A DNA stretch of 33,216 bases from an uncultured Myxococcales bacterium. GTDB lineage: Bacteria; Myxococcota; Myxococcia; Myxococcales; Myxococcaceae. Numbering within the stretch: position 1 is the first letter of the stretch; every line of letters begins with the position of its first letter. Below the pieces are notes generated by a model. That model did not search any database. It saw only the letters and a list, made by a program, of their open reading frames with translations, and was not told the origin of the DNA. The stretch is from assembly GCA_903911905.1 (NCBI GenBank), contig CAIWFK010000196.1, forward strand, positions 1 through 33,216, written 5' to 3'. Positions 8,525-18,259 of this stretch are shown here, in pieces. A program made the translations under genes and the position numbers.

Positions 8525-8956
8525 ATGGGCTGTCGAACACGACGTGACGTGGTGAAGCTGGCGATCGGGGCAGGGTTCCTCGCCTGCGCTGGCTGTGGTG
8601 GTGGCGGTGACCCGGGCTCGACCACGGCGATTGCTGCCGGGAAGGTCGCCGACTACTCGGTGGGGGCGCTGCTCAGCTTTGCTTCGTGGTCGCTCTTCGT
8701 GGGGCGCGATGCGGGCGGGCTGTACGCCATGTCGAGCCTCTGCACCCACCAGGGCTGCGACATGGCCGGCGTGACCACCGCCACCGGCCCGTACTGCGGC
8801 TGCCACGGCTCGCAGTTCACCGCCACCGGCAGCGTGGTGGCCGGCCCCGCGCGCTCGGCGCTGCCCCACTACGCGGTGAACGTCGACCCGGCGACCGGCG
8901 CGGTCACCGTCGACGGCACCACGCCGGTGGCCCAGAGCACGCGCACCGCCGTCTGA
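8525..8956 (+). CDS. Rieske [2Fe-2S] lipoprotein with Tat signal
   Basis: 143 residues. A twin-arginine signal (TRRDVVKLAIGAGFL, residues 5-19) runs into Cys-rich residues 20-24 (ACAGC), so the folded iron-sulfur protein is probably exported by Tat and lipid-anchored. Box I is CTHQGC (73-78) and box II is CGCHGSQF (91-98). The cluster ligands would be Cys73, His75, Cys91 and His94, with Cys78-Cys93 forming the stabilising disulfide of high-potential Rieske proteins. The C-terminal strands (HYAVNVDPATGAVTVDG) are normal for the fold. It is shorter than bc1-complex Rieske subunits, and no cytochrome b gene is adjacent, so it is likely a stand-alone electron carrier. GGAG six bases upstream sets the start. 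It is divergent from the ApbE pair. Confidence 0.92.
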   Translation: MGCRTRRDVVKLAIGAGFLACAGCGGGGDPGSTTAIAAGKVADYSVGALLSFASWSLFVGRDAGGLYAMSSLCTHQGCDMAGVTTATGPYCGCHGSQFTATGSVVAGPARSALPHYAVNVDPATGAVTVDGTTPVAQSTRTAV

Positions 8957-8997
8957 CCCACTTGCGGGCGGCGTCGCTGCGTAGTCAAACGCTCCGC

Positions 8998-9708
8998 ATG
9001 CGCTTCCTGCTCTCGGGCCTCGACCTCTCGGCGCGCGCCGTCGCGCTCACGCTGGCGCTGGGCTCGCTGCCTGCCGCCGCCTGGCCCGTCGACTGGGTCC
9101 ACGACGTCGAGCCCGGTCGCGAGAAGTTCGTCAAGCTGCCGCAGCTCGACTGGTTCGAGGTCGACGACCCGTCGGTGGTTCAGGTGGAATGGATGGAGTC
9201 TGGCGAGCTGTTGCTCACCGGCAAGAAGGCCGGCCGCGCGCTGGTGTTGCTGGGCGCCCAGGGCAAGGTGGCCGTCTGGCGGGTGCGCGTGGGCGGCAAG
9301 CCGGTGGTCGACGAAGCGGCGTACACCGCGGCCCAGAAGGCCTGCCCCGACTTCCACCCCACGCCGCTCGAAGACGTGAAGCTGACCGTCACCGTGCAGA
9401 ACGAGGCCTGTCGCAAGGCGCTCCAGGTCTTGTTCCAGACCGACGCCTTCGAGGCCCGCCACCTCGAGCTGACCTTCGAGGGCAAGGTGCTGCAGGCCCA
9501 GTTGGTCTCGGTACAGGAAGGCGCCCGGCAGGTCGCGAAGGGCAAGGTGCAGGCGAAGTACGTGGGCGCCGGCCTGGTGCTCGAGGGCAACGTCAGCCGC
9601 GCCGAGCACCACAAGCTGTTGTGGGAAGTGCTGCGTCGCAGCCTGGGCCGCTTCGCCATCGACGATCAGCTGGTCGAACCCGAGCCCGCCCCCGACGCTG
9701 GGAAATAG
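8998..9708 (+). CDS. Exported protein with CpaC/RcpA N-terminal-like pilus-assembly domain
   Basis: 236 residues. A signal peptide (about 1-28, ending SLPAAAW) is followed by a domain (about 30-100) with the pattern of the T2SS/T3SS pilus N-terminal domain: EPGREKFVKLPQLDWFEVDDPSVVQVE, then LLLTGKKAGRALVLL and VAVWRVRVG. This module normally opens the CpaC/RcpA secretin of Tad pili and contacts the periplasm. Here the secretin part is absent. The remainder (105-225) contains a Cys pair at about 115 and 141 and a second alpha/beta region (VQAKYVGAGLVLEGNVSRAEHHKLLWEVL) that resembles a BON/secretin-N-like fold. It starts 41 bp after the Rieske gene and ends three bases before a convergent lipoprotein. 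The role is not known; a pilus or secretion accessory role is inferred. Confidence 0.75.
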   Translation: MRFLLSGLDLSARAVALTLALGSLPAAAWPVDWVHDVEPGREKFVKLPQLDWFEVDDPSVVQVEWMESGELLLTGKKAGRALVLLGAQGKVAVWRVRVGGKPVVDEAAYTAAQKACPDFHPTPLEDVKLTVTVQNEACRKALQVLFQTDAFEARHLELTFEGKVLQAQLVSVQEGARQVAKGKVQAKYVGAGLVLEGNVSRAEHHKLLWEVLRRSLGRFAIDDQLVEPEPAPDAGK

Positions 9709-9711
9709 CCG

Positions 9712-11184
9712 TCAGTCGTCGCAGTGGCAGGGCCGAACCGGAGAGGTGGCCCAACTGACGGCCTGCACGTCGGGCTCGAGGCGAAAGCCGTTGTCGCCGG
9801 TCGACAGCGACGGCTCGAGCTCGCCGTTGCGCCCCACGGTCCACCGAATGTGGCTGCGACTGCGCAGCCAGGCCGCGGCCTTCAGCTCGCTGGCCGCGGT
9901 GATGATGGAATACTCGTAGCCGTGGTACCCCGGCGCCGGCACCCGCACCCGCAGGTTCGAGGTGCCCAGCGGCAGGGTCAGCCGCCGCAAGGTCGCGCCC
10001 CAGCCCTCGACCTTGATTTGGGGGAAGTCGCCGCACGCGTCCTGCAACTCGAGCTTCGAGGCCGAGAGGAAGACGTGGCGCACGGTGCGCGCGTCGACGG
10101 TGAAGCCCAGCACGGGCGAGGGCGTCAGGCCGCTGTCCTTGCGCGCTTTCGCGTCGTCGTCGAGCCGCCTGGCCACCTTCGGCGGGTCTTCTTCGCACGA
10201 GGTCTGCTCCGAGACCTGCGTCACGCAGAGGTCGGCCGGCGCCGAGGTGCTCAGCGGCCAGCGCACCCACTTCGCCTTCACCGGGTCGCCTCGGCACGCC
10301 CACGCCACCGCCAGGTTCGAGGCCGGCCCGAAGGTCTGCGCCGTTGCCGCCGCCACCGTCCACCACGAGCGCTTGGCGGCCATCGCCGTGCGCAGCCAGC
10401 CCTCGCGCGAGGTGTCGCTGTGGTCGATGGCGAAGGCCCGGTGCCAGAGCGCGAGCGCGCGGTCCTGGCCCAGCTCGGTCTTCGGCTGCGCCCGGGCCTG
10501 CTCCTGCAGGTGCTCGGCGGTCAGCTCGGTGGGCACCAGCGCCGTGGCCGGCACCTGGCCCTGCACGGTGGTGGCCTCGACGTGGGTGGGCACCGGCGAC
10601 TGGCCGTCGAAGTCGACCGAGGTGGCGACCTGCGCCGAGATGAAGGCCACGCCGCCGTCGACCGCGTCGACCGTCACGGGCGTGGCGATGGGCAGCGTGA
10701 GCAGCACCGTGGACTTCTGGCCCTTCTTCGGCACGCTCTTGAGCGCCAGGTCGGTCACCGACACCCACGCGGGCCCGGGCTGCGTCACGCCACCGTCGAG
10801 CTCGATGGAAGGCAGCGGGTTTTCCTTCGGCGGCACCAGCTCGCGCGCCCCGCGACGGGTGGCGAAGTTCGCCATCAAGGCCACCTGCCACGAGTTCGGG
10901 GTGGCCTCGGCCGCCAGCCGCTTCTCGGCGAAGTTGGGGTCGCGCAGCAACAGCATGGCCAACTGCCCTTCGTCGCGCGGGTCTTCGTTGAGCGCCTCGG
11001 TGTCGGGCAGCTTGAGCACGTTGTCGGGGCGCGGGTCGACCACGCCCGCATCGACCACCGGCGGCGGCCCGGCGTCGACCTCGACCACCGACGGCACCGG
11101 CGGCACCACGACCGGCGGTGCCTTGGGTTCACTGCAGCCCATCAGCCACGTCATCGCCCCCAGCACCACCGCAATCGTGCGCAC
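9712..11184 (-). CDS. Lipoprotein of unknown function, possible SH3-like domain
   Basis: 490 residues from a GTG at 11184. The start is chosen because it gives a clean lipoprotein signal (VRTIAVVLGAMTWLMGC, Cys17) and a GGGG just upstream; the frame stays open to 11412 with implausible residues. A Pro/Val and Asp-Ala-Gly linker follows (about 20-50). The middle (about 125-210) has a pattern reminiscent of bacterial SH3 repeats (VLLTLPIATPVTVDAVDGGVAF). The C-terminal half contains helical stretches (LWHRAFAIDHSDTSREGWL) and several Cys, including a CHC near the end. No enzyme motif is recognised. It is divergent from the patatin gene with only 46 bp between the starts, and convergent with the preceding gene. 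Confidence 0.8.
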   Translation of the reverse strand: MRTIAVVLGAMTWLMGCSEPKAPPVVVPPVPSVVEVDAGPPPVVDAGVVDPRPDNVLKLPDTEALNEDPRDEGQLAMLLLRDPNFAEKRLAAEATPNSWQVALMANFATRRGARELVPPKENPLPSIELDGGVTQPGPAWVSVTDLALKSVPKKGQKSTVLLTLPIATPVTVDAVDGGVAFISAQVATSVDFDGQSPVPTHVEATTVQGQVPATALVPTELTAEHLQEQARAQPKTELGQDRALALWHRAFAIDHSDTSREGWLRTAMAAKRSWWTVAAATAQTFGPASNLAVAWACRGDPVKAKWVRWPLSTSAPADLCVTQVSEQTSCEEDPPKVARRLDDDAKARKDSGLTPSPVLGFTVDARTVRHVFLSASKLELQDACGDFPQIKVEGWGATLRRLTLPLGTSNLRVRVPAPGYHGYEYSIITAASELKAAAWLRSRSHIRWTVGRNGELEPSLSTGDNGFRLEPDVQAVSWATSPVRPCHCDD

Positions 11185-11230
11185 GACCCCCCACTCTACC
11201 AGACTGGACGTGGGCCTGATTCCAAAGACA

Positions 11231-13189
11231 ATGCGCGCCATGCGATTCGGCGTGGCAGTGGCGTGTGCGGTCTGGGTGTGCGGCTGTTCGCTCGAGGCGG
11301 CGACGCGGAGCATCAGCGGGCACGACGTGCTCAAGGCCTTCAACGGGGCCAGCGCTCCCGACGACGCCGGCAGCCCCGACTTTCCCGCCTGTACGCGGCT
11401 GGCCAACGGCATCGCCGCCGACGAGCTGGCGCAGGTCTACGACACCGCCCGCGCGCTCGAGGTGATGGACGGGGGCGAGGTGCCGAAGGCCCTGACCGAC
11501 GCCACCCGGTGCGTGGCCAGGCGCCAGTCGCTGCAGCAAAGCGACCAGCCCTGCTTCGCCTGCCTGTTCGGCACCGCCGGAGCGGACGTGGGCGTGCCCT
11601 GCACCCACCACCTGGTCTTTCCCCCGCCGCCCCCGCTCGTCCAGCAGGACCCGAGCGCCTGGAAACAGGAGCGTGACGTCGAGCGCGTGCAGGCCGGCCT
11701 GCAGCGCGCAGTGCGTTCGATGGCGCAGACCTGCACGGTGCTCAGCGGGCCCGACACCGCCGACGAGTCGCCGCTCGAGCGGGCGTGGACCGGCGCGCGT
11801 GAGTCGCTGATGCGCTACCAGCGCGCCCGGCCCCTGACCGTGCACCCCGACGATCGCCCGGTCAACGCCTGGGTGTTGTCGGGCGGCGCGGCCAACGGCG
11901 CGTTCTCGGCCGGCGCGGTCTGGTGGCTGCTGCAGCAGCGCGAGGCCTGCGGGGCGCCCTGCGCGAACGATCGCGTCGACCTGCTCAGCGGCGCCTCGAC
12001 CGGTACGCTCATCGCCACCATCGCCAAGAACTACTTCCGCCCCGGGGCCACGATCGCCGAGCGCAAGACCGCCATCGACGACCTGAGCGACAAGTACACC
12101 TGTTCGGCCAACGCCGACCTGTACTGCGAGCAGAACGTCACGCTCTACGACCTGTTCTTCAACCCCGCCGCCAGCAAGCGCGGCCTCATCGACTTCGTGG
12201 GGGTGCGGCAGTTGGTCAAAGAGAAGACTGGCGACCTGGCGCACGGCATTCGCAGCGGCCCCGAGCAGTTCGCCAGCACCGTCGACTACCAGTCGGGCTC
12301 GGTCTTCCACTTCTCGAGCTCGCGCATCGAATCGCAGACCGCCTGGTGGGGAGCGCTCGAGGGCTCGTTCGTCGAGCCGCTGGCCGCCGAGCCGGTCTCG
12401 CGGGTCGGGCTGCGCAAGGGCACCTGGCTCGACGGCGGCGTGCGCTCGGGCCTGCCGATTTCGACGCCGTTGCGCCGGGGAGCCGACCGCGCGGTGGTCT
12501 TCGTCAACACGCCCTTCGACGGCATTCCGCGGCCGCGCATGCGCAACGTGGGCGACATCGTCTTCCGGTCGATCGAGCTCTTCTCGCTGCAGCCGATTCT
12601 GGGCGAGCTGGCCGAAGCCGAAGAAGAGAAGGTGCTCACCCGCCAGAGCGAGAAGGAACGCTGCCTGGAACGGCTGGGCTTCGACCACGCCGCCGACGCG
12701 TCCGACCTCGAGCGCCGCTGCTCGCTCGACCTGGCGCTGCCGGCCAGTTGCGAGGTGGCGAAGACCACGCTGCCCCGCTGGTCGGTCAACGCGAGCGCTC
12801 CCAAAGCGATTCAGGTGACCCAGCCTCCCCGCTCGGGCCTCGACCGCCTGCAGTCGCCCTACGAGGGCAGTTGGCTGTTCCTGCCCACCGAGCTGCGCAA
12901 CTCGTGGCAGGCCTCGCTGCACCCCGCGCCGGGGCACCAGGCGCCGGTGGAATGGAAGGACCTCAACGCCACCGGCTACACCTTCGACCCCAATTCGATG
13001 TGGAACCTGTTCGCGGTCGGCGCGCTGGTCGCCAACGAGCGGTGCGAAGAGGTGAAGGCCACGCTCAACTGGCACCTGACCTGCCAGGGCGAGGCGAAGG
13101 TGCACGAAGCCCTGCGCGCGCAGCGCACCCAATTCGAGGCGAAGCGCTGCGGCCAGAAGTCGTCGGCCATTCCGGCGTGCGCGCCATGA
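11231..13189 (+). CDS. Patatin-like phospholipase lipoprotein
   Basis: 652 residues. The lipoprotein signal MRAMRFGVAVACAVWVCGC has its lipobox Cys at 19. A Cys-containing N-terminal region of about 195 residues is followed by the patatin catalytic domain: oxyanion loop SGGAANGAFSAG (217-228), nucleophile elbow SGASTG with Ser256, and catalytic Asp401 in DGGVRSGLP. This is the Ser-Asp dyad of patatin lipases, which cleave acyl groups from phospholipids. The position suggests action at the envelope or in the periplasm. The C-terminal region (about 480-652) is extra and Cys-containing. The start could also be ATG at 11240; neither has a strong ribosome-binding site. The stop overlaps the SDR start (ATGA). 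Confidence 0.93.
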   Translation: MRAMRFGVAVACAVWVCGCSLEAATRSISGHDVLKAFNGASAPDDAGSPDFPACTRLANGIAADELAQVYDTARALEVMDGGEVPKALTDATRCVARRQSLQQSDQPCFACLFGTAGADVGVPCTHHLVFPPPPPLVQQDPSAWKQERDVERVQAGLQRAVRSMAQTCTVLSGPDTADESPLERAWTGARESLMRYQRARPLTVHPDDRPVNAWVLSGGAANGAFSAGAVWWLLQQREACGAPCANDRVDLLSGASTGTLIATIAKNYFRPGATIAERKTAIDDLSDKYTCSANADLYCEQNVTLYDLFFNPAASKRGLIDFVGVRQLVKEKTGDLAHGIRSGPEQFASTVDYQSGSVFHFSSSRIESQTAWWGALEGSFVEPLAAEPVSRVGLRKGTWLDGGVRSGLPISTPLRRGADRAVVFVNTPFDGIPRPRMRNVGDIVFRSIELFSLQPILGELAEAEEEKVLTRQSEKERCLERLGFDHAADASDLERRCSLDLALPASCEVAKTTLPRWSVNASAPKAIQVTQPPRSGLDRLQSPYEGSWLFLPTELRNSWQASLHPAPGHQAPVEWKDLNATGYTFDPNSMWNLFAVGALVANERCEEVKATLNWHLTCQGEAKVHEALRAQRTQFEAKRCGQKSSAIPACAP

Positions 13190-13959
13190 AGGGAAAGCAC
13201 GTGGTGGTCACCGGCGCGTCGAGCGGCATCGGCGCAGCGCTGGCCCGGCGGGCCTTCTCGCTCGGCGCCAGGGTGACGCTGGTCGCTCGCCGGAAGGATC
13301 TGCTCGACTCGCTGGCCGCCGAATCGACCCACCCGGTGCACGTGGTGCAGGCCGACCTGTCCCGCGAAGACGAGGTGACCTCGTGGGTGGCAGGCGCCGA
13401 GGCCGCGCTGGGCCCCATCGACGTGCTCATCAACAATGCGGGCGTCCAGATCGTCGGGCCCTTCACCCAGGCCAGTTGGCATGAGGTGAAGCAGTTGCTG
13501 GCGGTCGACCTGCTCGCGCCGCTTCAGCTCTCGCAGCACGTGGCGCGCGGCATGCTGGCGCGGCGTTCGGGCACGCTGGTCGACGTGTCGTCGATGGCGG
13601 CGCTCGCGCCCACTCCCGGCATGGCCTTCTACAACGCGGCCAAGGGCGGGCTGGGCGGCGCGTCGGAAGGGCTGCGCGCCGAGCTCGCGCCCCAGGGCGT
13701 GCACGTGCTCACCGTGTACCCGGGGCCGGTGCGCACGGCGATGGAAGCGGCCGCCCGCGAGAAGTTCCAGCCCTCGCTGGCGTTGCGGCTCTTCGCTCCT
13801 TCTGGCGAGGCCGACGTGCTGGCGCGGCTGGTGTTCGAAGCGGTGGCGAGGAAGCGCGCTCGCGTCATCTACCCCCGGCTCAACGCTGGCGCCTGGTACT
13901 TCCGCTCGGTGGTGCGATGGCTGGTCGACCGCTTCACGCCTGCGTTCGTCAGACCGTAG
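13186..13959 (+). CDS. Short-chain dehydrogenase/reductase (SDR)
   Basis: 257 residues, a classical SDR. It has the NAD(P)-binding TGASSGIG (9-16), the NNAG (83-86), a Ser at about 136-137 and the catalytic YNAAK with Tyr149 and Lys153. ARRKDLL after the second strand (about 35-41) suggests NADP preference. The C-terminal tail, with AGAWYFRSVVRWLVDRF, is amphipathic or hydrophobic, resembling SDRs that act on lipids or sit at the membrane. It overlaps the patatin stop by ATGA, so the two are made together. A linked role in lipid turnover (the lipase releases acyl chains, the SDR modifies a lipid-derived carbonyl) is inference only. Confidence 0.93.
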   Translation: MKGKHVVVTGASSGIGAALARRAFSLGARVTLVARRKDLLDSLAAESTHPVHVVQADLSREDEVTSWVAGAEAALGPIDVLINNAGVQIVGPFTQASWHEVKQLLAVDLLAPLQLSQHVARGMLARRSGTLVDVSSMAALAPTPGMAFYNAAKGGLGGASEGLRAELAPQGVHVLTVYPGPVRTAMEAAAREKFQPSLALRLFAPSGEADVLARLVFEAVARKRARVIYPRLNAGAWYFRSVVRWLVDRFTPAFVRP

Positions 13960-13995
13960 CGGACGCGCGGCGAGGCCCCCTACACCGGCCCACCC

Positions 13996-14387
13996 ATGAC
14001 CACGATCAAGCGCCCTGGCGTGTTCGACACCATCGCCTCGACCGTGCAGTCGGTCACCAAAGACGTACAGCAGGAAATCTTCGACGGGCCGGTGGGCCAG
14101 GCCGTGGCCAACCCGACCGGCTGGGTGGCGAAGACCGCGACGACACCTGGCCGTCGCAGCGCGCGCAGGTCTCGGGAAACGTCACCATCGTGGGCATCTC
14201 GGGTGCGCCGACGCCCGGTCGCGGTGGGGTGCGCGACGGCGACGGGTTCATGCAGGTCGACGACCTGGGCCTGCCCAACGCGAGCACCGTGGTGCTGCGC
14301 GGCGTCGACCCGACGCCGGTCGCCCACCTGATGGAGGTCGGGTATTCCGGCGTCATCGCCGAGGTGCAGAAGCGCCTCATGCGCTGA
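13996..14387 (+). pseudogene. 130-residue hypothetical protein split by a one-base deletion
   Basis: The first 47 codons (MTTIKRPGVFDTIASTVQSV... to TGWVAKT) are read from the ATG at 13996. The remainder (DDTWPSQRAQVSGNVTIVGI... to EVQKRLMR) is in another frame and ends at 14387. Adding one G at about 14135-14137 joins them as WVAKTGDDTWPSQ and gives one 130-residue protein without internal stops; unrepaired, the first frame becomes Arg/Ser-rich. The family is not recognised. It has no signal peptide and appears to be a soluble alpha/beta protein. It follows the SDR by 36 bp and may be part of the same transcript. Confidence 0.65.
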
Positions 14388-14480
14388 AGGGCCTCGCCCC
14401 AAAGTGCCTCAGCGCTGCCGAGCCGGGCGCGCTACCTCTTCGAGCGACTCCTCGTACCGCGGGGTCGCCTGGGGGCATGC

Positions 14481-15149
14481 GTGGTGAAGACGCTGAAGCA
14501 GGCAGGGGGCCCGGCCAGGCGGGGAACGCCGCCCGACGCGTGGCTTCACCGGACGCAGGTCGCGCGCGATGCGGCCTTCGCGGCGTGGGGCGTGCTCGAG
14601 CCGGTGCGAACCAGGGCGGGCCGCCCGGGGCTGCGGGTCGCCCGTCAGCACCACGCGACGCTGGTCGCCAGTGACGGGCTGGCAGACCCCGACGGCCGGG
14701 TCGAACAGAACGGCCTGGGACTCGAGGTGTTCGCCATCACCCGTGCGCAGGAATCGATGCCCGGCTCGTGGTTGGGCGACCTGGTGCGCGCGGTCAGCCA
14801 GCAGGCCGTGCGCCACGCGGGGCTGGGGCCGCTGCTCAGCGAGTTGGGCGCGCTGACCGTCGAGTTGTACGACGTCGCCATTCCTGCCGCGCACCGTGCC
14901 CGCTTCGTGACGCGCGAAGCCCGGGTCTGCGTGCTGTTGGGGCTGACCGACGTCGAGGTGCCCGAGGTGGTGGAAGGGCCGCTGGCGCCGATTCGGCTGG
15001 TGAACGTGAAGCTGCTGACCGTCGACGAGCTCGCCTTCGTGCTCGAAGGAGGCAACCCGGCGCGGCAGTCGTTGATGAGCAGGTTTCGTCGGCAGGGCGA
15101 CGTGCTGGCCTCGAGCCTCGAGCGCGACTCGGTGGCAAAGCGCGGGTGA
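14481..15149 (+). CDS. Hypothetical protein, possibly SUFU-like
   Basis: 222 residues from GTG 14481 (GTG 14484 is equally possible; the true start may be further in, since the first 25 residues are basic and poorly structured). The core has features reminiscent of bacterial suppressor-of-fused (SUFU) domains: HHATLVASDGLADP, GLGLEVFAIT, SWLGDLVRAVSQQAV, then VCVLLG and LVNVKLLTVDELAFVLEGG. The protein ends in FRRQGDVLASSLERDSV. Bacterial SUFU-like proteins are often immunity or toxin-associated, but no polymorphic toxin lies beside it. The assignment rests on pattern memory, so confidence in the function is low while confidence in the gene is good. Confidence 0.7.
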   Translation: MVKTLKQAGGPARRGTPPDAWLHRTQVARDAAFAAWGVLEPVRTRAGRPGLRVARQHHATLVASDGLADPDGRVEQNGLGLEVFAITRAQESMPGSWLGDLVRAVSQQAVRHAGLGPLLSELGALTVELYDVAIPAAHRARFVTREARVCVLLGLTDVEVPEVVEGPLAPIRLVNVKLLTVDELAFVLEGGNPARQSLMSRFRRQGDVLASSLERDSVAKRG

Positions 15150-15189
15150 CGACTGGCGCGTCGGCGCCGTCGTGCGTACATCTGTGGCC

Positions 15190-17196
<2,007 letters not shown>

Positions 17197-17208
<12 letters not shown>

Positions 17209-17490
17209 GGCGTTGGCTGCCACGTACGGCACCACCAGCATCACCGAGATCGCCACGCGGGCCGCGGTGCCGACGAGCCCGGCGGCGAGCGCGGTCCAGC
17301 CGAAGCGGAGGCGACCGCGCAGGGTGTTGGCCTCGGTGATCTTGCCCAGGCGAAGCAGCGTCAGGCAGACGCCGGCCAGCGAGAAGCACAGGCCCAGCGC
17401 AAACGCGACGAGCAGGCTCTGGGTCGAAGGGGTCGACGCGCTGCGGTCCCACGAGTGGGCGTTGGCACGAAGGGTCAAGAGGTCGGTCAT
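17197..17490 (-). CDS. Small membrane protein, unknown
   Basis: 97 residues from ATG 17490, with GGAG seven bases upstream. Two to three hydrophobic segments are visible: SLLVAFALGLCFSLAGVCLTLL (about 24-45) and FGWTALAAGLVGTAARVAISVMLVVPYVA (about 62-90). It overlaps the last 12 bases of the convergent antiporter gene. No family is recognised. Its place between the K+ antiporter and kdp is suggestive but proves nothing. Confidence 0.7.
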
Positions 17491-17633
17491 GGGAAGGCTC
17501 CGGGGGCTGGGGGTGAGCCCGTGCACGGAGCAACGGGAGTGCCAGCATCAAGCCCTCGAATTCACGGGTCGCACCCCGAGCCGGCGCGTCGCGAGTCTCT
17601 GGCCGGGTCCAGAACGTGGTGGAAGCCGGTCGC

Positions 17634-17957
17634 TCAGCACCGGGCGCCGTCTACCCGCACCCGCACCCGCCCCCGCCCCGAGAGCACGATGCAGGCGGCG
17701 AGCACGCGCGGCGCGTCGGCGTCACGCTCGTTGCGGTCGAACGCGCACGCCAGCGCGCTGGGGTCGTCGTCGAGGAAGAGCGTCGAGCCGAGGTCGTCGA
17801 AGACGTGGCCCAGCAGCTTCGCGCACCGCTCACACCGCAGCGCCTCGGAGAGCACCGCGCTCGCCCGTCGGCGCGCGGCCGACAGCGAACTCGAGCCGAG
17901 GACCCGCAGGGCCTTGAGCTCTGCAGTGATGCGGGGGCTCCCAGGTCGGGTCGTCAT
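17634..17957 (-). CDS. Hypothetical protein with CxxC motif, divergent from kdp
   Basis: 107 residues from ATG 17957, with AGGAG about eight bases upstream, a good ribosome-binding site. An N-terminal basic, Ala/Ser-rich helix is followed by ALRCERCAKLLGHVFDD (CxxC at about 43-46), an acidic patch (FLDDD) and a C-terminal strand-like VRVRVDGARC. The two Cys might bind a metal or act in redox. No family is recognised. It shares a 211-bp intergenic region, including the putative KdpE operator, with the kdp operon, so co-regulation is possible. Confidence 0.65.
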   Translation of the reverse strand: MTTRPGSPRITAELKALRVLGSSSLSAARRRASAVLSEALRCERCAKLLGHVFDDLGSTLFLDDDPSALACAFDRNERDADAPRVLAACIVLSGRGRVRVRVDGARC

Positions 17958-18057
17958 GGGCGTTGCTCCTTGTGCCCAACTGTTGTTCGCGGCCCCATCA
18001 GGAAGGTGTCAGAAATCTGCGTCGGCGCCCGCGAGCCGATTGGGCGCGTGGTTGGCG

Positions 18058-18106
18058 GCGTCAAGCCCGCGTCAATTCGAGGCGTCTTGATGCGCTCTTG
18101 ATGCGC
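18058..18106. promoter_or_regulatory. Putative KdpE operator: four 7-bp half-sites, 11-bp periods
   Basis: Two GCGTCAA half-sites (18058-18064 and 18069-18075) are spaced 11 bp apart. They are followed by an exact 11-bp tandem duplication of TCTTGATGCGC (18085-18095 and 18096-18106) that contains TTGATGC twice (18087-18093, 18098-18104). TTGATGC is the near-reverse complement of GCGTCAA (consensus GCRTCAA). OmpR/PhoB-family regulators bind direct repeats of about 7 bp separated by 4 bp as tandem dimers. The cluster ends 62 bp before the first kdp start. Assignment to KdpE is inference from position. Confidence 0.65.
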
Positions 18107-18168
18107 AGAGGTCTGCCTTTGTCTCGGCGTTGAGGAGCTTCGCCATAGATCATCACCAGGAGACGATC

Positions 18169-18252
18169 ATGAGCGACGCACTGATGCTGTTGGGGCTGGT
18201 GGCCTTCTTCGGGTTGAGCGCCGGGATGTTGGCGCTCTGCGATCGGGTCTGA
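18169..18252 (+). CDS. 27-residue membrane protein at head of kdp operon
   Basis: A 27-residue ORF (MSDALMLLGLVAFFGLSAGML...), one hydrophobic helix ending in CDRV. It has a strong ribosome-binding site (AGGAG) seven to eight bases before ATG. It lies seven bases before kdpF. Similar tiny proteins are found ahead of kdpF/kdpA in other proteobacteria; from memory these are often left unannotated. It may be a second KdpF-like accessory helix. It is too short for most gene finders. Confidence 0.7.
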   Translation: MSDALMLLGLVAFFGLSAGMLALCDRV

Positions 18253-18259
18253 GGCCACC

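Noticed and set aside
4596-8540. 1314-codon open frame on the minus strand
   Set aside because: Only 7154-8009 is ApbE coding. The rest is antisense to pnp or out of frame with the small Ser-rich gene, kept open by high GC and the apbE frameshift.
9962-11230. Upstream extension of the patatin frame
   Set aside because: It is the antisense of the 490-residue lipoprotein. A proper lipoprotein signal starts at 11231.
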